A stretch of 50,724 nucleotides of DNA from Coriobacteriaceae bacterium AM48-5 (GCA_027669525.1 JAQEDJ010000013.1:1-50724), one strand, 5' to 3'. Positions 18,589 to 27,651 are shown, numbered from the stretch's first letter. Notes: generated by a model not told the origin, from the sequence alone. Numbers and translations: made by a program.

Positions 18589-18699
18589 GTTCCGTCCCTC
18601 CAGGGTTGGCTGATCGGTGTTCTCGAAGACCTTGGGCTCCGCGGTTGTCCTCGGCTTGCTTCGTTTCGATTGATATTTTGCGACATAAGGTCATTTGCG

Positions 18700-18795
18700 A
18701 GTCCCCGTGTGGGCCAATGCGAAACGGGGACACATGATTTCGCTCACGACACAGATATGTGTAGGCAAACACGCGCGTTTGCCCAGTTCATGGGC
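18700..18795. promoter_or_regulatory. Divergent control region with three inverted repeats (GH4 / RpiR)
   Basis: The 298-base gap between divergent genes holds GTCCCCGT pairing with ACGGGGAC (within about 18700-18731), GGCAAAC/GTTTGCC around ACGCGC (18764-18783), and GCCCA/TGGGC (18781-18795). TCGCAAA also occurs twice on the minus strand, 17 bases apart, nearer the GH4 gene. These are candidate RpiR sites; no consensus promoter was clear. Confidence 0.4.
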
Positions 18796-18886
18796 AATAG
18801 GCAATCTTGACCGATTACCGATTTCTCACCTGGCTACACAAAGCGGTACCATATATACGGCGAGGTGCGAGGGGCTGAAACATCTT

Positions 18887-19636
18887 ATGAAAGATCAAGA
18901 ATCTTTTTATGATCATGTGCGAGCTGGCGAGAGCAAGCTCAACGATCTCGAAAGCGAGATCATGCGCTACATCATCGAGCTGCGTGATGATATTGACGAT
19001 GTCACGCTTAAGAGCGTTGCTGAACGGTTCTTCGTCGCTCCCAATACAATCGTCAGGCTTGCCCATAAGCTTGGCTTCTCGGGGTTTACGGAGCTCAAAC
19101 AATCGTATTCCGCCTCGCTCGACCGCAATCGATTCACTATCGAGGCACTTCCTCTTGATACCCAGCTCGTACAGACCAAAGATCTGCTTAACGACCGGGT
19201 CATCGATTCGGTTGTGAGTCTTATCCAGGACGCCTCGCATATCGTGTTCTTCTGCTCGGGTTTTTCGAAGTACCCGTGCCTCGAAATGGCTGAAAAGCTC
19301 AAAATAATGGGCAAGAATACCGACACGCTCAGTGAACGCCACGTCATGAGGCATTACGCAGAACTGCTTGGCAAAAACGACCTGGTCTTCAGCGTTTCAG
19401 TCAGCGGTGAGACGCAGGTGTCTATTGACGCCACATCGATAGCCAAAACGCGCGGATGCAAGGTCGTCACGCTCACCGGCTTTTCTCGAAATTCTCTCTC
19501 GAAACTAGCCGACTACCCCATCTACACCGTGCAAAAAGAAATCCGCTTGGGCAGCATGGACCTCGACAGTCGATTGATGTTCTATTACGTTTTCGAATTG
19601 ATATTTGAGCGTTACTTCAAACTGGCCAAGAAATAA
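18887..19636 (+). CDS. RpiR-family transcriptional regulator
   Basis: Sugar-phosphate-responsive regulator of 249 residues. The N-terminal HTH is seen in VTLKSVAERFFVAPNTIVRLAHKLGF and the C-terminal SIS domain in HIVFFCSGFSKYPCLEMAEKL and VSVSGETQVSIDATSIAKTRG, which binds a phosphorylated sugar. ATG 18887 is chosen because family N-termini begin near here; the upstream in-frame stretch is not conserved-looking and runs through operator-like repeats. It is divergent from the GH4-EIICB operon and most likely controls it. Confidence 0.88.
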   Translation: MKDQESFYDHVRAGESKLNDLESEIMRYIIELRDDIDDVTLKSVAERFFVAPNTIVRLAHKLGFSGFTELKQSYSASLDRNRFTIEALPLDTQLVQTKDLLNDRVIDSVVSLIQDASHIVFFCSGFSKYPCLEMAEKLKIMGKNTDTLSERHVMRHYAELLGKNDLVFSVSVSGETQVSIDATSIAKTRGCKVVTLTGFSRNSLSKLADYPIYTVQKEIRLGSMDLDSRLMFYYVFELIFERYFKLAKK

Positions 19637-19696
19637 AACTTGGCATGCGTCCGGCTTCGACCCTTTAGCAGCCTTCTATATGAAAGGTATCGTCCT

Positions 19697-20143
19697 ATGC
19701 AACGCGTACTGTTTATCTGTCATGGGAACATCTGCCGCTCGACGATGGCTGAGTCCGTGTTTACCGAGCTGGTGCGCCGCGCTGGGCGCGCGGGCGAGTT
19801 TGTCATCGATTCTGCAGCGACCTCGACCGAGGAGATCGGCAACCCGCCGCACCACGGTACCGTTGCCAAGCTACGCGAGGTCGGAATCCCCGTCGTCGCC
19901 CACCGCGCGCGCCAGGTGCGTCGCGCGGAGTATGGCGACTGAGATCGCATTGTCTATATGGATGCTGAGAACGCGCGCGGCCTGCGTCGCATCTTTGGCG
20001 ACGACCCCGACGGCAGGATTACGCGCTTGCTCGACTGGACCGATCGCCCCGGCGACGTGGCCGATCCCTGGTATACCGGCAATTTCGATGCCACCTACCG
20101 CGACGTGCTCGCCGGTTGCGCCGCTATGCTCGAGCAGCTGTAG
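19697..20143 (+). pseudogene. Low-molecular-weight protein tyrosine phosphatase with an in-frame TGA
   Basis: Arsenate-reductase-like phosphatase fold. The P-loop CHGNICRST near residue 10 carries the nucleophile Cys and the Arg; the general-acid loop is DPWYTGNF, and MDAEN is the conserved segment before it. TGA at 19940-19942 interrupts EYGD*DRIVYMDAEN without changing frame, at codon 82 of 148; TGG or another sense codon would restore the family sequence. Unlike every other broken gene here, this is a substitution. Readthrough is not expected in this lineage, so either the gene is dead or the base is wrong. ATG 19697 has GAAAGG upstream. Confidence 0.85.
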
Positions 20144-20180
20144 GTTCGCGGAGGCACGAACCTCGCGAGCCGCGTCATCG

Positions 20181-20257
20181 GCATACAGATCGAGCGTGGA
20201 TTTTCTCCCACTTTGAGCATTCAAGTGCGCTCTAGACGGGAGAAAATCCACGCTCAT
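20181..20257. repeat. 18-bp hairpin repeat, left copy beside the DUF4143 gene
   Basis: GAGCGTGGATTTTCTCCC (20192-20209) is the exact inverse of GGGAGAAAATCCACGCTC (20238-20255), spaced by 28 bases. The segment 20181-20217 recurs at 21852-21888 with about four differences, in the same orientation. Confidence 0.75.
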
Positions 20258-20272
20258 TATCTCGGATAGCGG

Positions 20273-20317
20273 ATGCGACAAAGGCACTATCCCTTTGTCG
20301 CGTCGGGGACTGTCCCT
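20273..20317. repeat. Dispersed palindrome, diverged copy with a second core
   Basis: GCGACAAAGG and CCCTTTGTCGC (20275-20301) form an imperfect copy of the family seen at 8122 and 31263. A second short core, GGGACTGTCCC, follows and reaches the stop codon of the minus-strand AAA gene at 20316-20318. Confidence 0.65.
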
Positions 20318-21677
20318 AGACCGGCTTGACCTCCAGCTTTATCCCCTCGGCACAGGAGTCACCCAAAACATCCGAAAGGGCCCAGGTCGCATATAGCGGC
20401 AAATAAAGAACAGCTCCGCTGCGTTCAACGTTGCCTCTCGAGAAAACAATCCCGAGCCTTACACCATATTCGGCCGTATCAAGCACATGGCCGAGCGCGG
20501 CGTGCGCGTGGTAATAGGAACCCGATTTAACCTCGATCGGAACAGCTGTTCCATCCGGTCCGTCGACCACAAAGTCCACTTCGCCGCGCTTCTTTGTCTG
20601 ATAGTAGTAAAGCTGGCGATTTTGGGCAGCCAGCTGCTGGGCCACCACGTTTTCGTAAATACCGCCCAGATTGGGTTCCTTGCTATCAAGATACGCCGCC
20701 TGGGCGACGCCAACGGGGTAGCGCGCCATCAACATGCCCGTATCCGATTGGTATAGCTTGAACTGCGATGGCCGTGCCGTCTTGAGCAGGGGCGACTTTG
20801 GCTCGGTTACGATATCCGCCTTGAGAGCAACGCCGGCATCGACAAGCCAGACAAAATCTCGCTGGTACTTGTCGTAATGCGCCTTGGGGTCAATGGAATT
20901 GAGCACGAAGCGTTTGTTTTCGCCCTCGAGCATAATAGGGAGCTGATCGTAAATGCTCTGCACCTGAAGGGCTCGCCCGCTTGCATACTTGGAGATATCC
21001 CGCCGGTACTGTTCGTTGAGCTCTGACTGTAGCTGACGAACAGAGGCAAGGTCGCCCCGCGTGTCAAGGAAACGCTGCACGACCTCTGGCATTCCACCGA
21101 CAACGGTATAGGTCCTGAAGTTTGCCATCATCGCGTCGTGAATGTAATCAGGAATGGGCTTCTCGCTGATACACGCGTCGCGTATCGTTTGGCGAGCTCC
21201 CTCGCTCACCCCGATCGCCCAGCAAAACTCCTCAAAATCGAGCGGGAACATCCTAAGCTCGTGAACATATCCCACGGGATAGGACCTAACGCCCTTGAAC
21301 TGGGTCCCGAGCATTGACCCCGAAAACGCCCAGCGGCACCTCCCGTCCTCAACAAGGAACTTTGCCATCGTCATGATGTCGGGGGCCTCTTGGACCTCAT
21401 CGATAAACACGAGCGTTTTGCCCGGTGCTATCGGCTTTCCCGAGAGAAGCGTCACCCTGCTGATGAAATCGTCGGCATCCCGTGCCTCGAGAAGAGCATC
21501 TTTTGCCTGGCGATTTTCCGCGAGATTGAGCTCGATATAGGTTGCGTAGTTTGACTTACCGAACTCGCGAATCGAGTAGCTCTTACCGATTTGGCGAGAA
21601 CCCGTGACGAACAACGCCTTTCGTTCAATGGATCTCTGCCAACAATCAAGCTCATCAGCGATTTTCCTGCGCAACAT
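20316..21677 (-). CDS. AAA ATPase with C-terminal DUF4143 domain
   Basis: A 453-residue protein of the widespread ATP-binding/DUF4143 family, whose role is unsettled. Walker A is TGSRQIGKS, Walker B is TLVFIDEVQEAPD, and the DUF4143 end has GGIYENVVAQQLAA and a PD-(D/E)xK-like core, EVDFVVDGPDG then PIEVKSG. The start ATG 21677 follows GGGAGAGCTT; the frame stays open to 21806, but that extension translates three spaced DNA repeats and is better read as control DNA. Hairpin repeats of one family flank the gene. No frameshift is present. Confidence 0.87.
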   Translation of the reverse strand: MLRRKIADELDCWQRSIERKALFVTGSRQIGKSYSIREFGKSNYATYIELNLAENRQAKDALLEARDADDFISRVTLLSGKPIAPGKTLVFIDEVQEAPDIMTMAKFLVEDGRCRWAFSGSMLGTQFKGVRSYPVGYVHELRMFPLDFEEFCWAIGVSEGARQTIRDACISEKPIPDYIHDAMMANFRTYTVVGGMPEVVQRFLDTRGDLASVRQLQSELNEQYRRDISKYASGRALQVQSIYDQLPIMLEGENKRFVLNSIDPKAHYDKYQRDFVWLVDAGVALKADIVTEPKSPLLKTARPSQFKLYQSDTGMLMARYPVGVAQAAYLDSKEPNLGGIYENVVAQQLAAQNRQLYYYQTKKRGEVDFVVDGPDGTAVPIEVKSGSYYHAHAALGHVLDTAEYGVRLGIVFSRGNVERSGAVLYLPLYATWALSDVLGDSCAEGIKLEVKPV

Positions 21678-21700
21678 AAGCTCTCCCATCGCCTCGATAA

Positions 21701-21783
21701 ATGAAATGCAGATATTTATATCGACTATTATCGATGAAATGCAGAGATTTTTAGTACCGAAATTTGATGAAATGCAGAAATTT
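21701..21783 (-). promoter_or_regulatory. Three 17-bp direct repeats at exact 33-bp spacing upstream of the AAA gene
   Basis: On the gene's strand AAATNTCTGCATTTCAT occurs three times (plus-strand positions 21701-21717, 21734-21750, 21767-21783), each start 33 bases from the next. A TATAAA element lies between the first and second, so the repeats bracket the likely promoter. They look like an iteron-type operator. Because 33 is a multiple of three they also encode an 11-residue repeat (CIS..) if translated, which I consider less likely. Confidence 0.65.
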
Positions 21784-21851
21784 GAGCTTACTCGCGCATA
21801 GAACAACGACGCGTGCGCCTAAGCATGGGCATAAGTGAGGTCGGGATTCTC

Positions 21852-21955
21852 GCATACAAATCGAGCGAGGACTATCTCCCACTTTGAGTGCGAAATTGCG
21901 CCCAAAACGGGAGATAATCCACGCTCGATATTTCGACGGGAGAAAATCCTCGCTC
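21852..21955. repeat. Hairpin repeat, right copy beside the DUF4143 gene (three arms)
   Basis: Arms at 21863-21880, 21909-21926 and 21938-21955 are variants of GAGCGNGGANTNTCTCCC and its inverse, so the first arm can pair with either of the others at 16 of 18 positions. It ends three bases from the stop codon of the TIGR04076-type gene. Confidence 0.7.
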
Positions 21956-21957
21956 GG

Positions 21958-22287
21958 TTACTCGTCGACGATCTCGGCAAGCCAGACGTTCAGAGTATCG
22001 ACCTCGGGGCAGCAGAACTTTGCCGTGCCAGGCTCGTTGCCAGGCACGGTTCCGCCATAGCGCAGGATATCGATATAGGGAAAGCCCACATGGCAGGCCA
22101 TGGCGCACATCTTGCCGCGATCGCGGTCAAAGTCAAAAACGTCGCCCGGCTTGTGACCGTGGTGGCAGCGGCACGTCCCCAGCTGGTCCACGCAGCTCAC
22201 GCGGATACGCGGCCGCTTGCCACGCGGCGCGCCGAGCGGCCTGTTCTCGCCCGCAGGCTTGACGCCGCCCTCGCCAATGTTACTCAT
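21958..22287 (-). CDS. TIGR04076-type small protein
   Basis: A 109-residue protein that resembles the TIGR04076 family of short, Cys-containing proteins of unknown function: a positive N-terminus, a Cys-rich centre (RCHHGHKPGDVFDF), then KMCAMACHVGFPYIDILRYGG and a closing FCCPEVDTLNVWLAE. The spacing of Cys residues suggests metal or redox chemistry, but no site is proven. ATG 22287 lies inside the 3' end of the kinase gene (overlap ATGAGTAA), so the two are translationally coupled. Confidence 0.7.
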   Translation of the reverse strand: MSNIGEGGVKPAGENRPLGAPRGKRPRIRVSCVDQLGTCRCHHGHKPGDVFDFDRDRGKMCAMACHVGFPYIDILRYGGTVPGNEPGTAKFCCPEVDTLNVWLAEIVDE

Positions 22288-23103
22288 GGTCGATCACGTC
22301 CAGGCAGGCCTCGATGGGAAGGCCGGCCGACTTGTCCTCTTGGTCGGCATTGCGTTCGATAAGCTCAGCCACCACACGCATGGCATCGAACGTCGCGCGC
22401 TGCAGACTCCAGCCTGCCATAACGCGGCCGACGAGCACCGCCGAGAACGTGTCGCCCGTGCCCGGGAAATAGACCGGAATGAGCTCAAAGGGAATCGTAA
22501 AGTACTCCCCCGCCACATGGTCGTAACCGATAACCGCGTTCGTGCCATTGACTACGGCGCTCGTAATGACCACCGACTTGGCACCCAGCTCACGCACGGC
22601 GTTCACAAGAACGCGAGCCTCGTCGGGCGTGATTTGCTCTGCAATGGGCGTATCGGTAAGCAGACATGCCTCGGTGTAGTTGGGCACCGCGTAGTCGGCG
22701 CACTCGAGCAGGCTGCGCATGAGGCCGATCGTGGACTCGGGCACGCCAGCGTAGAGCTTGCCGTTGTCGCCCATGATGGGGTCGACGAACACCTTGGTGC
22801 CCTTTTGCGCACGGCGGTGGCAAAAGTCCGAGATGATGCGCGTCTCTTCCTCGGTCACGATAAAGCCGGTCGAGATGGCGTCGAACTCAAAGCCGAGCTC
22901 CTCCCAGATAGCGAGGCTTTGGCGCACGTACTCGGTGGTGTCGTGGATGTAGAACTTGGGGTAGTTGAGCGTGTCGGAAACGAGCGCCGTCGGCAAGTTA
23001 TGGATACGGTAGCCATGTGCGACAGCACCGGCAGCATGGCGGAAAGCGCGACCTTGCCGTAGCCGCACATATCGTTGATCAGCAGCAGCTGAGTGTTCTT
23101 CAT
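22280..23103 (-). CDS. Pyridoxal/pyridoxamine kinase family protein (one frameshift)
   Basis: Ribokinase-fold kinase of the PdxK/PdxY group that phosphorylates vitamin B6 vitamers. Visible motifs are LLINDMCGYGKVALSAMLPVLSH at the N-terminus (substrate loop), VDPIMGDNGKLY and the anionic-hole motif GTGDTFSAVL with the catalytic Asp. The frame breaks at about 23013; one added G gives SHMGYRIHNLPTALVS and 274 codons, normal for PdxY. ATG 23103 follows AGGGAGAC. A hydroxymethylpyrimidine or other vitamin substrate is an alternative. It is coupled to the TIGR04076-type gene. Confidence 0.85.
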
Positions 23104-23318
23104 GAGGGTCTCCCTTGTTTCGGGCGCGGCGCGCAGCGCCACAGTGCGACTAAGTGTAGCGCAGGGAACGTTGCGAGCGGAGTCGAGCGGTACGAAGGGC
23201 AAATTGTTGCGGAAAGGTTTCGAAATTGCTCCGTTTACCTCCGCCCCCCCTACGAATCACCGGTAAATGGCGCAAGGAGTGTCCCCAAGTGCCGCTCGAA
23301 CATAATAAGTTTGGTACC

Positions 23319-23347
23319 TTGACATTCATTTCTCATGCTCCTAGATT
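23319..23347 (+). promoter_or_regulatory. Sigma-70 promoter of the MarR-ABC exporter operon
   Basis: TTGACA (23319-23324) and TAGATT (23342-23347) are separated by 17 bases, a near-ideal arrangement. Upstream sequence from 23104 contains no gene. Confidence 0.75.
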
Positions 23348-23348
23348 G

Positions 23349-23378
23349 GTTAGGCACAAAACAATTCCTCTACCTAAC
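23349..23378. promoter_or_regulatory. Candidate MarR operator
   Basis: GTTAGG (23349-23354) and CCTAAC (23373-23378) are exact inverses, lying just downstream of the -10 element and before the MarR start at 23403. The position fits autorepression by the MarR protein encoded next. Confidence 0.5.
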
Positions 23379-23402
23379 TAAAGAAAGGAGCGGCACTAAT
23401 TC

Positions 23403-23909
23403 ATGTGCGATGAACCTCTTAACCTTTGTTCGCATGAGCCCGGCGGTGACCCGTCGCAACCGGTAGACATACCCGAAGCGGTCAGCGCCGAAGACAAACT
23501 CGCCAAGCGCATCCTGAGCGGCCTGGGCTTTTGCGGCCATTACATGCATTTTCACGGCGGCGGCATATCTGGCAAGGCGCCCATCGTCTGCCTGCTCGCT
23601 AAGCAACCCACCGGCGAGCTTTCCCAACAGGAACTCGGCATGCACTTCGACCTCAAGCCGGGGTCCCTTTCCGAGATTCTGTCCAAGCTCGAAATGGGCG
23701 GCATCATCGAACGCAGTCGCAATCCCAAAGACCGCCGGCAGCTCACCATCCGCCTGACCGAAGCGGGATGGGAAAAGGCCCGCGTTGAGCAGGCCGCCCG
23801 CATCCGCTTTAGGGAGCAGGCCTTTAGTGCCCTCACCCACGACGAGCGCGAACAGCTCGCCGAAATGCTTGAGAAAATCCGTGTAACCTGGGAGGAACTG
23901 GATGATTAA
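23403..23909 (+). CDS. MarR-family transcriptional regulator
   Basis: Winged-helix regulator of 168 residues. The DNA-binding region is LSQQELGMHFDLKPGSLSEILSKLEMGGIIERSRNPKDRRQ, with the wing RNPKDRRQLTI; helices for dimerisation flank it. A His/Cys-rich segment (GFCGHYMHFHGGG) precedes it and could sense metal or redox state. ATG 23403 follows AAAGGAG at a rather long 11 bases. It overlaps the next gene by eight bases (ATGATTAA), so repressor and exporter are made together; autoregulation through the dyad at 23349 is likely. Confidence 0.9.
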   Translation: MCDEPLNLCSHEPGGDPSQPVDIPEAVSAEDKLAKRILSGLGFCGHYMHFHGGGISGKAPIVCLLAKQPTGELSQQELGMHFDLKPGSLSEILSKLEMGGIIERSRNPKDRRQLTIRLTEAGWEKARVEQAARIRFREQAFSALTHDEREQLAEMLEKIRVTWEELDD

Positions 23910-25725
23910 AACTCTCATGGGCAGCATCCGCGATTACATGAAGGTCACGATCGCCACGCCGCTGCTGGTGCTTGGCGAGGTAATCTGCCAGATGATGATC
24001 CCGTTTATCACCGCCGACATGATCGACGCCATCAAGGACGGCACCGCCGTTACCGAGATGCTGCCCACCGCCGGCCTTCTGGTGCTCATCGCGCTGACGT
24101 CGCTCGCCTTTGGCGCCGCCGCGGGCATCACCTGCAGCCATGCGAGCTGCGGCTTCGCCAAGAACCTGCGTCACGACCTGTTCTACAAGATCCAGACGTT
24201 CAGCTTTGCCAACATCGATGAGTTCTCGAGCTCCTCGCTCGTCACCCGCCTCACCACCGACATCAACAACGTGCAGCAGGCCTTTATGATGATCATCCGC
24301 ATCGCCGTGCGCGCGCCGCTGGTATTGATCTTCGCCTTTACCATGGCGTTTATCATGGGCGGCAGCGTTGCCATGGTCTACCTGGTCATCATTCCGCTGC
24401 TGGGCTTTGGACTGTTCTTTATCATCTTTAAGGTGCGCCCCATCTTCTCGCGCGTCTTCCACAAGTACGACGCGCTCAACGAATCCGTTGAGGAAAACGT
24501 CACCGGCATGCGCGTGGTCAAGAGCTATGTGCGCGAAGACTTTGAGAAGGAGAAGTTCGCGACCGCCGCGCGCGACGTCCAGATGGACTTCACCCGCGCC
24601 GAGAAGCTGCTCGCCTTTAACAACCCCATGATGAACATCTGCGTCAACGGCGCGTTTGTCGTCATCATCTACCTGGGCTCCAAGCTCATCATCACGAGCC
24701 AGGGCACGCTGTTCGACGTGGGCCAGCTCTCCTCGACCTTTACCTATGGCTTCCAGATTCTGATGAGCCTGATGCAGCTGTCGATGATCTTTGTCATGGT
24801 GACCATGGCCGACGAATCGGCACACCGCATTGCCGAGGTGCTGGCCGCCGAACCCACGATCGCCGATCCCGCCGAGCCCGTGCTCGAGGTTGCCGACGGT
24901 TCCATCGACTTTGACCACGTGAGCTTTAAGTATTCCAAGCATGCGAAGCGCCAGGCGCTCGACGATATCGACCTGCACATTACGAGCGGCGAGACCATCG
25001 GCATCATCGGCGGCACCGGCTCGGCCAAGTCCACACTCGTTAACCTCATCGCCCGCCTGTACGACATCACCGAAGGCGCTGTGCGCGTGGGCGGCGTGGA
25101 CGTGCGCGACTACGACCTGGACGCGCTGCGTCACCAGGTCGCCATGGTACTGCAGAAAAACGTGCTGTTTAGCGGCACCATCGCCGAGAACCTGCGTTGG
25201 GGCGACCCGAACGCCACCGACGAGGAAGTCCGCGAGGCAGCGCATCTGGCCTGCGCCGACGAGTTTGTCGACGGTTTCCCCAAGGGCTACGACACCTGGA
25301 TCGAACAGGGCGGCTCCAATGTTTCGGGCGGTCAGAAGCAGCGCCTGTGCATTGCACGCGCCCTGCTGCGTCGCCCCAAGATCTTGATCCTGGACGACTC
25401 CACCAGCGCCGTCGACACCAAGACCGACGCAAAAATTCGCGCAGGTCTGGCAAGCTATCTGCCCAACACGACCAAGATCATCATCGCCCAGCGCATCAGC
25501 TCCGTGCAGGACGCCGACCGCATCATCGTCATGGATGGCGGCCGCATCAAGGACATCGGCAACCATGACGAGCTGCTCAAGACGAGCGAGATTTACCGCG
25601 AGACCTTTACCTCGCAAAACAAGATGAGTGCCGCGGGCGAGGAGGCGGCCGAGACCGTCGCAGCCGACACCGAGGCATCCGCACCGCAAGCTCAGACCCA
25701 GAAAGGAGGCGAGGCACATGAGTAA
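23902..25725 (+). CDS. ABC exporter subunit A (permease-ATPase fusion)
   Basis: A 607-residue half-transporter with six N-terminal helices and a C-terminal ATPase, of the multidrug/lipid exporter class. Walker A reads GGTGSAKST, where Ala stands in the usual Gly position; the signature is VSGGQKQR; Walker B is ILILDDSTSAVD, with Asp in the place of the catalytic Glu. That makes this the degenerate partner of a heterodimeric exporter like TM287. The C-terminus ends in an Ala/Glu-rich tail. It overlaps both neighbours by eight bases. Substrate unknown. Confidence 0.9.
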   Translation: MIKTLMGSIRDYMKVTIATPLLVLGEVICQMMIPFITADMIDAIKDGTAVTEMLPTAGLLVLIALTSLAFGAAAGITCSHASCGFAKNLRHDLFYKIQTFSFANIDEFSSSSLVTRLTTDINNVQQAFMMIIRIAVRAPLVLIFAFTMAFIMGGSVAMVYLVIIPLLGFGLFFIIFKVRPIFSRVFHKYDALNESVEENVTGMRVVKSYVREDFEKEKFATAARDVQMDFTRAEKLLAFNNPMMNICVNGAFVVIIYLGSKLIITSQGTLFDVGQLSSTFTYGFQILMSLMQLSMIFVMVTMADESAHRIAEVLAAEPTIADPAEPVLEVADGSIDFDHVSFKYSKHAKRQALDDIDLHITSGETIGIIGGTGSAKSTLVNLIARLYDITEGAVRVGGVDVRDYDLDALRHQVAMVLQKNVLFSGTIAENLRWGDPNATDEEVREAAHLACADEFVDGFPKGYDTWIEQGGSNVSGGQKQRLCIARALLRRPKILILDDSTSAVDTKTDAKIRAGLASYLPNTTKIIIAQRISSVQDADRIIVMDGGRIKDIGNHDELLKTSEIYRETFTSQNKMSAAGEEAAETVAADTEASAPQAQTQKGGEAHE

Positions 25726-27637
25726 GGCAACGACCGCCGAGCGCGCGCGCAACCGCAAGGGCGGCACTATGACGCGCCTGATCAAGATGCTCTTTGGCTT
25801 CTACCCGGTGCTTTTGCCCCTTGTCGTCGCCGGCGTGGTGCTCTGCGCCATCATCAACTCCATCGGCCCGACCTTCCTGCAGAGCGCCCTGCAGATTATT
25901 AGCGAATCGTGGCAGTCGGGCGATTGGGAAGCCGCACAGCCCAAGATTCTGCAGCTCGTGACCACCCTCGCCTGCATCTACGGCGTCGGTGTCCTGTCCT
26001 CGCTCTTCTGGAACCGCGCCATGGCTATCGTCACGCAGGGCTCGCTCGAGAAGCTGCGCGAGATGATGTTCAACCGCATGCAGGACCTGCCGATCCGCTA
26101 CTTCGACACGCACCAGCGCGGCGATATCATGAGCCACTACACCAACGACATCGATACGCTGCGCCAGATGATCAGTCAGTCGCTGCCCAACCTGCTCATG
26201 ACGATCATCGTCATCGTCACCGTGTTCTTCATCATGTTGTATTACAGCGTGTGGATGTGCCTGGTCATCATTGCCGGCGTCGCCTTTATGACCTTTATGA
26301 CCAAGCTGCTCGGCTCCAACTCCGCGCGCTTCTTTATCGCGCAGCAGACCGAGCTCGGCGTGGTCGAGGGCCATATCGAGGAAGTCATGAACGGCCAGAA
26401 AGTCGTCAAGGCGTTCTGTCACGAGTCCGCCGCCGAGGCCGATTTTGACGAGCGCAACGAGAAGCTCTTCGAGGTCTCGCAGAAGGCCAACATGTACGCC
26501 AACATCCTCATGCCGATCCTCGGGAACCTGGGCGACTTGCTCTACGTGCTGGTCGCGCTGACCGGCGGCATCTTCCTGGCGCTGGGCGTGCCCAACCTGA
26601 GCCTCTCGGGCATGGCGCTCTCCATCGCCGTCGTGGTGCCGTTCCTCAACATGACCAAGCAGTTCTGCGGCCAGATCGGCCAGATCTCGCAGCAGATCAA
26701 CGCCGTGGTCATGGGCCTTGCCGGAGCCGAGCGTATCTTTGAGCTGCTCGACGAGGAGCCCGAGGCCGACGAGGGCTACGTGACGCTCGTCAACGCACAG
26801 GTGAATCCCGACACCTGGCAGCTCGAGGAGGCCGACCACCGCACCGGCATGTGGGCCTGGAAGCACCCACACCGTGCAACGGGCGAGATCGAGTACGTGC
26901 CGCTGCGTGGCGACCTGGTCATGGACAACGTGGACTTTGGCTATACGCCCGACCACGAGGTGTTGCACGGCGTGTCCGTATACGCCAAGCCGGGCCAGAA
27001 GGTCGCGTTTGTCGGTGCCACCGGTGCCGGTAAGACGACCATTACCAACCTCATCAACCGCTTCTATGACATCGCCGACGGCAAGATCCGCTACGACGGC
27101 ATCAACGTCAATAAGATTCGTAAGTCCGACCTGCGTCGCTCGCTCGGCGTGGTGCTGCAGGACGTGAACCTGTTCACCGGTACTGTGATGGACAACATCC
27201 GCTACGGTAACCTGGACGCTACCGACGAGGAGTGCATCGCGGCGGCCAAGCTCGCGGGCGCGGACGACTTTATCACCCGCCTGCCCGACGGCTACGACAC
27301 CATGCTCACCGGCAACGGCGCACAGCTTTCGCAGGGCCAGCGCCAGCTGATCTCGATCGCACGCGCCGCCGTCGCCGATCCGCCGGCGATGATTCTGGAC
27401 GAGGCCACGTCGAGCATTGACACCCGCACCGAGGCCATCGTGCAGGCGGGCATGGATAAGCTCATGGAGGGCCGCACGACGTTTGTCATCGCGCACCGCC
27501 TCTCCACCGTGCGCAACTCCGACGCGATCATCTGCCTGGACCACGGCCGTATCATCGAGCGCGGCAACCACGACGAGCTAATCGCCAAGCGCGGGTACTA
27601 CTACCAGCTGTATACCGGAGCGTTTGAGCTGGAGTAG
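25718..27637 (+). CDS. ABC exporter subunit B (permease-ATPase fusion)
   Basis: A 639-residue half-transporter, partner of the preceding one. Walker A is GATGAGKTT; the C-loop reads LSQGQRQL, and Walker B is MILDEATSSID with the catalytic Glu, followed by VIAHRLST with the switch His, so this half is hydrolytically competent. An insertion of about 35 residues (DTWQLEEADHRTGMWAWKHP) lies just before the ATPase domain. ATG 25718 follows GAAAGGAGG and overlaps the previous stop by ATGAGTAA. The longer upstream frame is not needed. Confidence 0.9.
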   Translation: MSKATTAERARNRKGGTMTRLIKMLFGFYPVLLPLVVAGVVLCAIINSIGPTFLQSALQIISESWQSGDWEAAQPKILQLVTTLACIYGVGVLSSLFWNRAMAIVTQGSLEKLREMMFNRMQDLPIRYFDTHQRGDIMSHYTNDIDTLRQMISQSLPNLLMTIIVIVTVFFIMLYYSVWMCLVIIAGVAFMTFMTKLLGSNSARFFIAQQTELGVVEGHIEEVMNGQKVVKAFCHESAAEADFDERNEKLFEVSQKANMYANILMPILGNLGDLLYVLVALTGGIFLALGVPNLSLSGMALSIAVVVPFLNMTKQFCGQIGQISQQINAVVMGLAGAERIFELLDEEPEADEGYVTLVNAQVNPDTWQLEEADHRTGMWAWKHPHRATGEIEYVPLRGDLVMDNVDFGYTPDHEVLHGVSVYAKPGQKVAFVGATGAGKTTITNLINRFYDIADGKIRYDGINVNKIRKSDLRRSLGVVLQDVNLFTGTVMDNIRYGNLDATDEECIAAAKLAGADDFITRLPDGYDTMLTGNGAQLSQGQRQLISIARAAVADPPAMILDEATSSIDTRTEAIVQAGMDKLMEGRTTFVIAHRLSTVRNSDAIICLDHGRIIERGNHDELIAKRGYYYQLYTGAFELE

Positions 27638-27651
27638 CACTGGTTACTGAC

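Noticed and set aside
19940..19942. TGA read as selenocysteine or Trp
   Set aside because: No selenocysteine insertion structure was seen after it, the family has no Cys or Sec at this position, and other genes here use TGA as a normal stop.
21678..21806. A longer N-terminus for the DUF4143 ATPase
   Set aside because: It would translate three direct DNA repeats, lacks a good start site, and family members begin near MLRRKIADEL.
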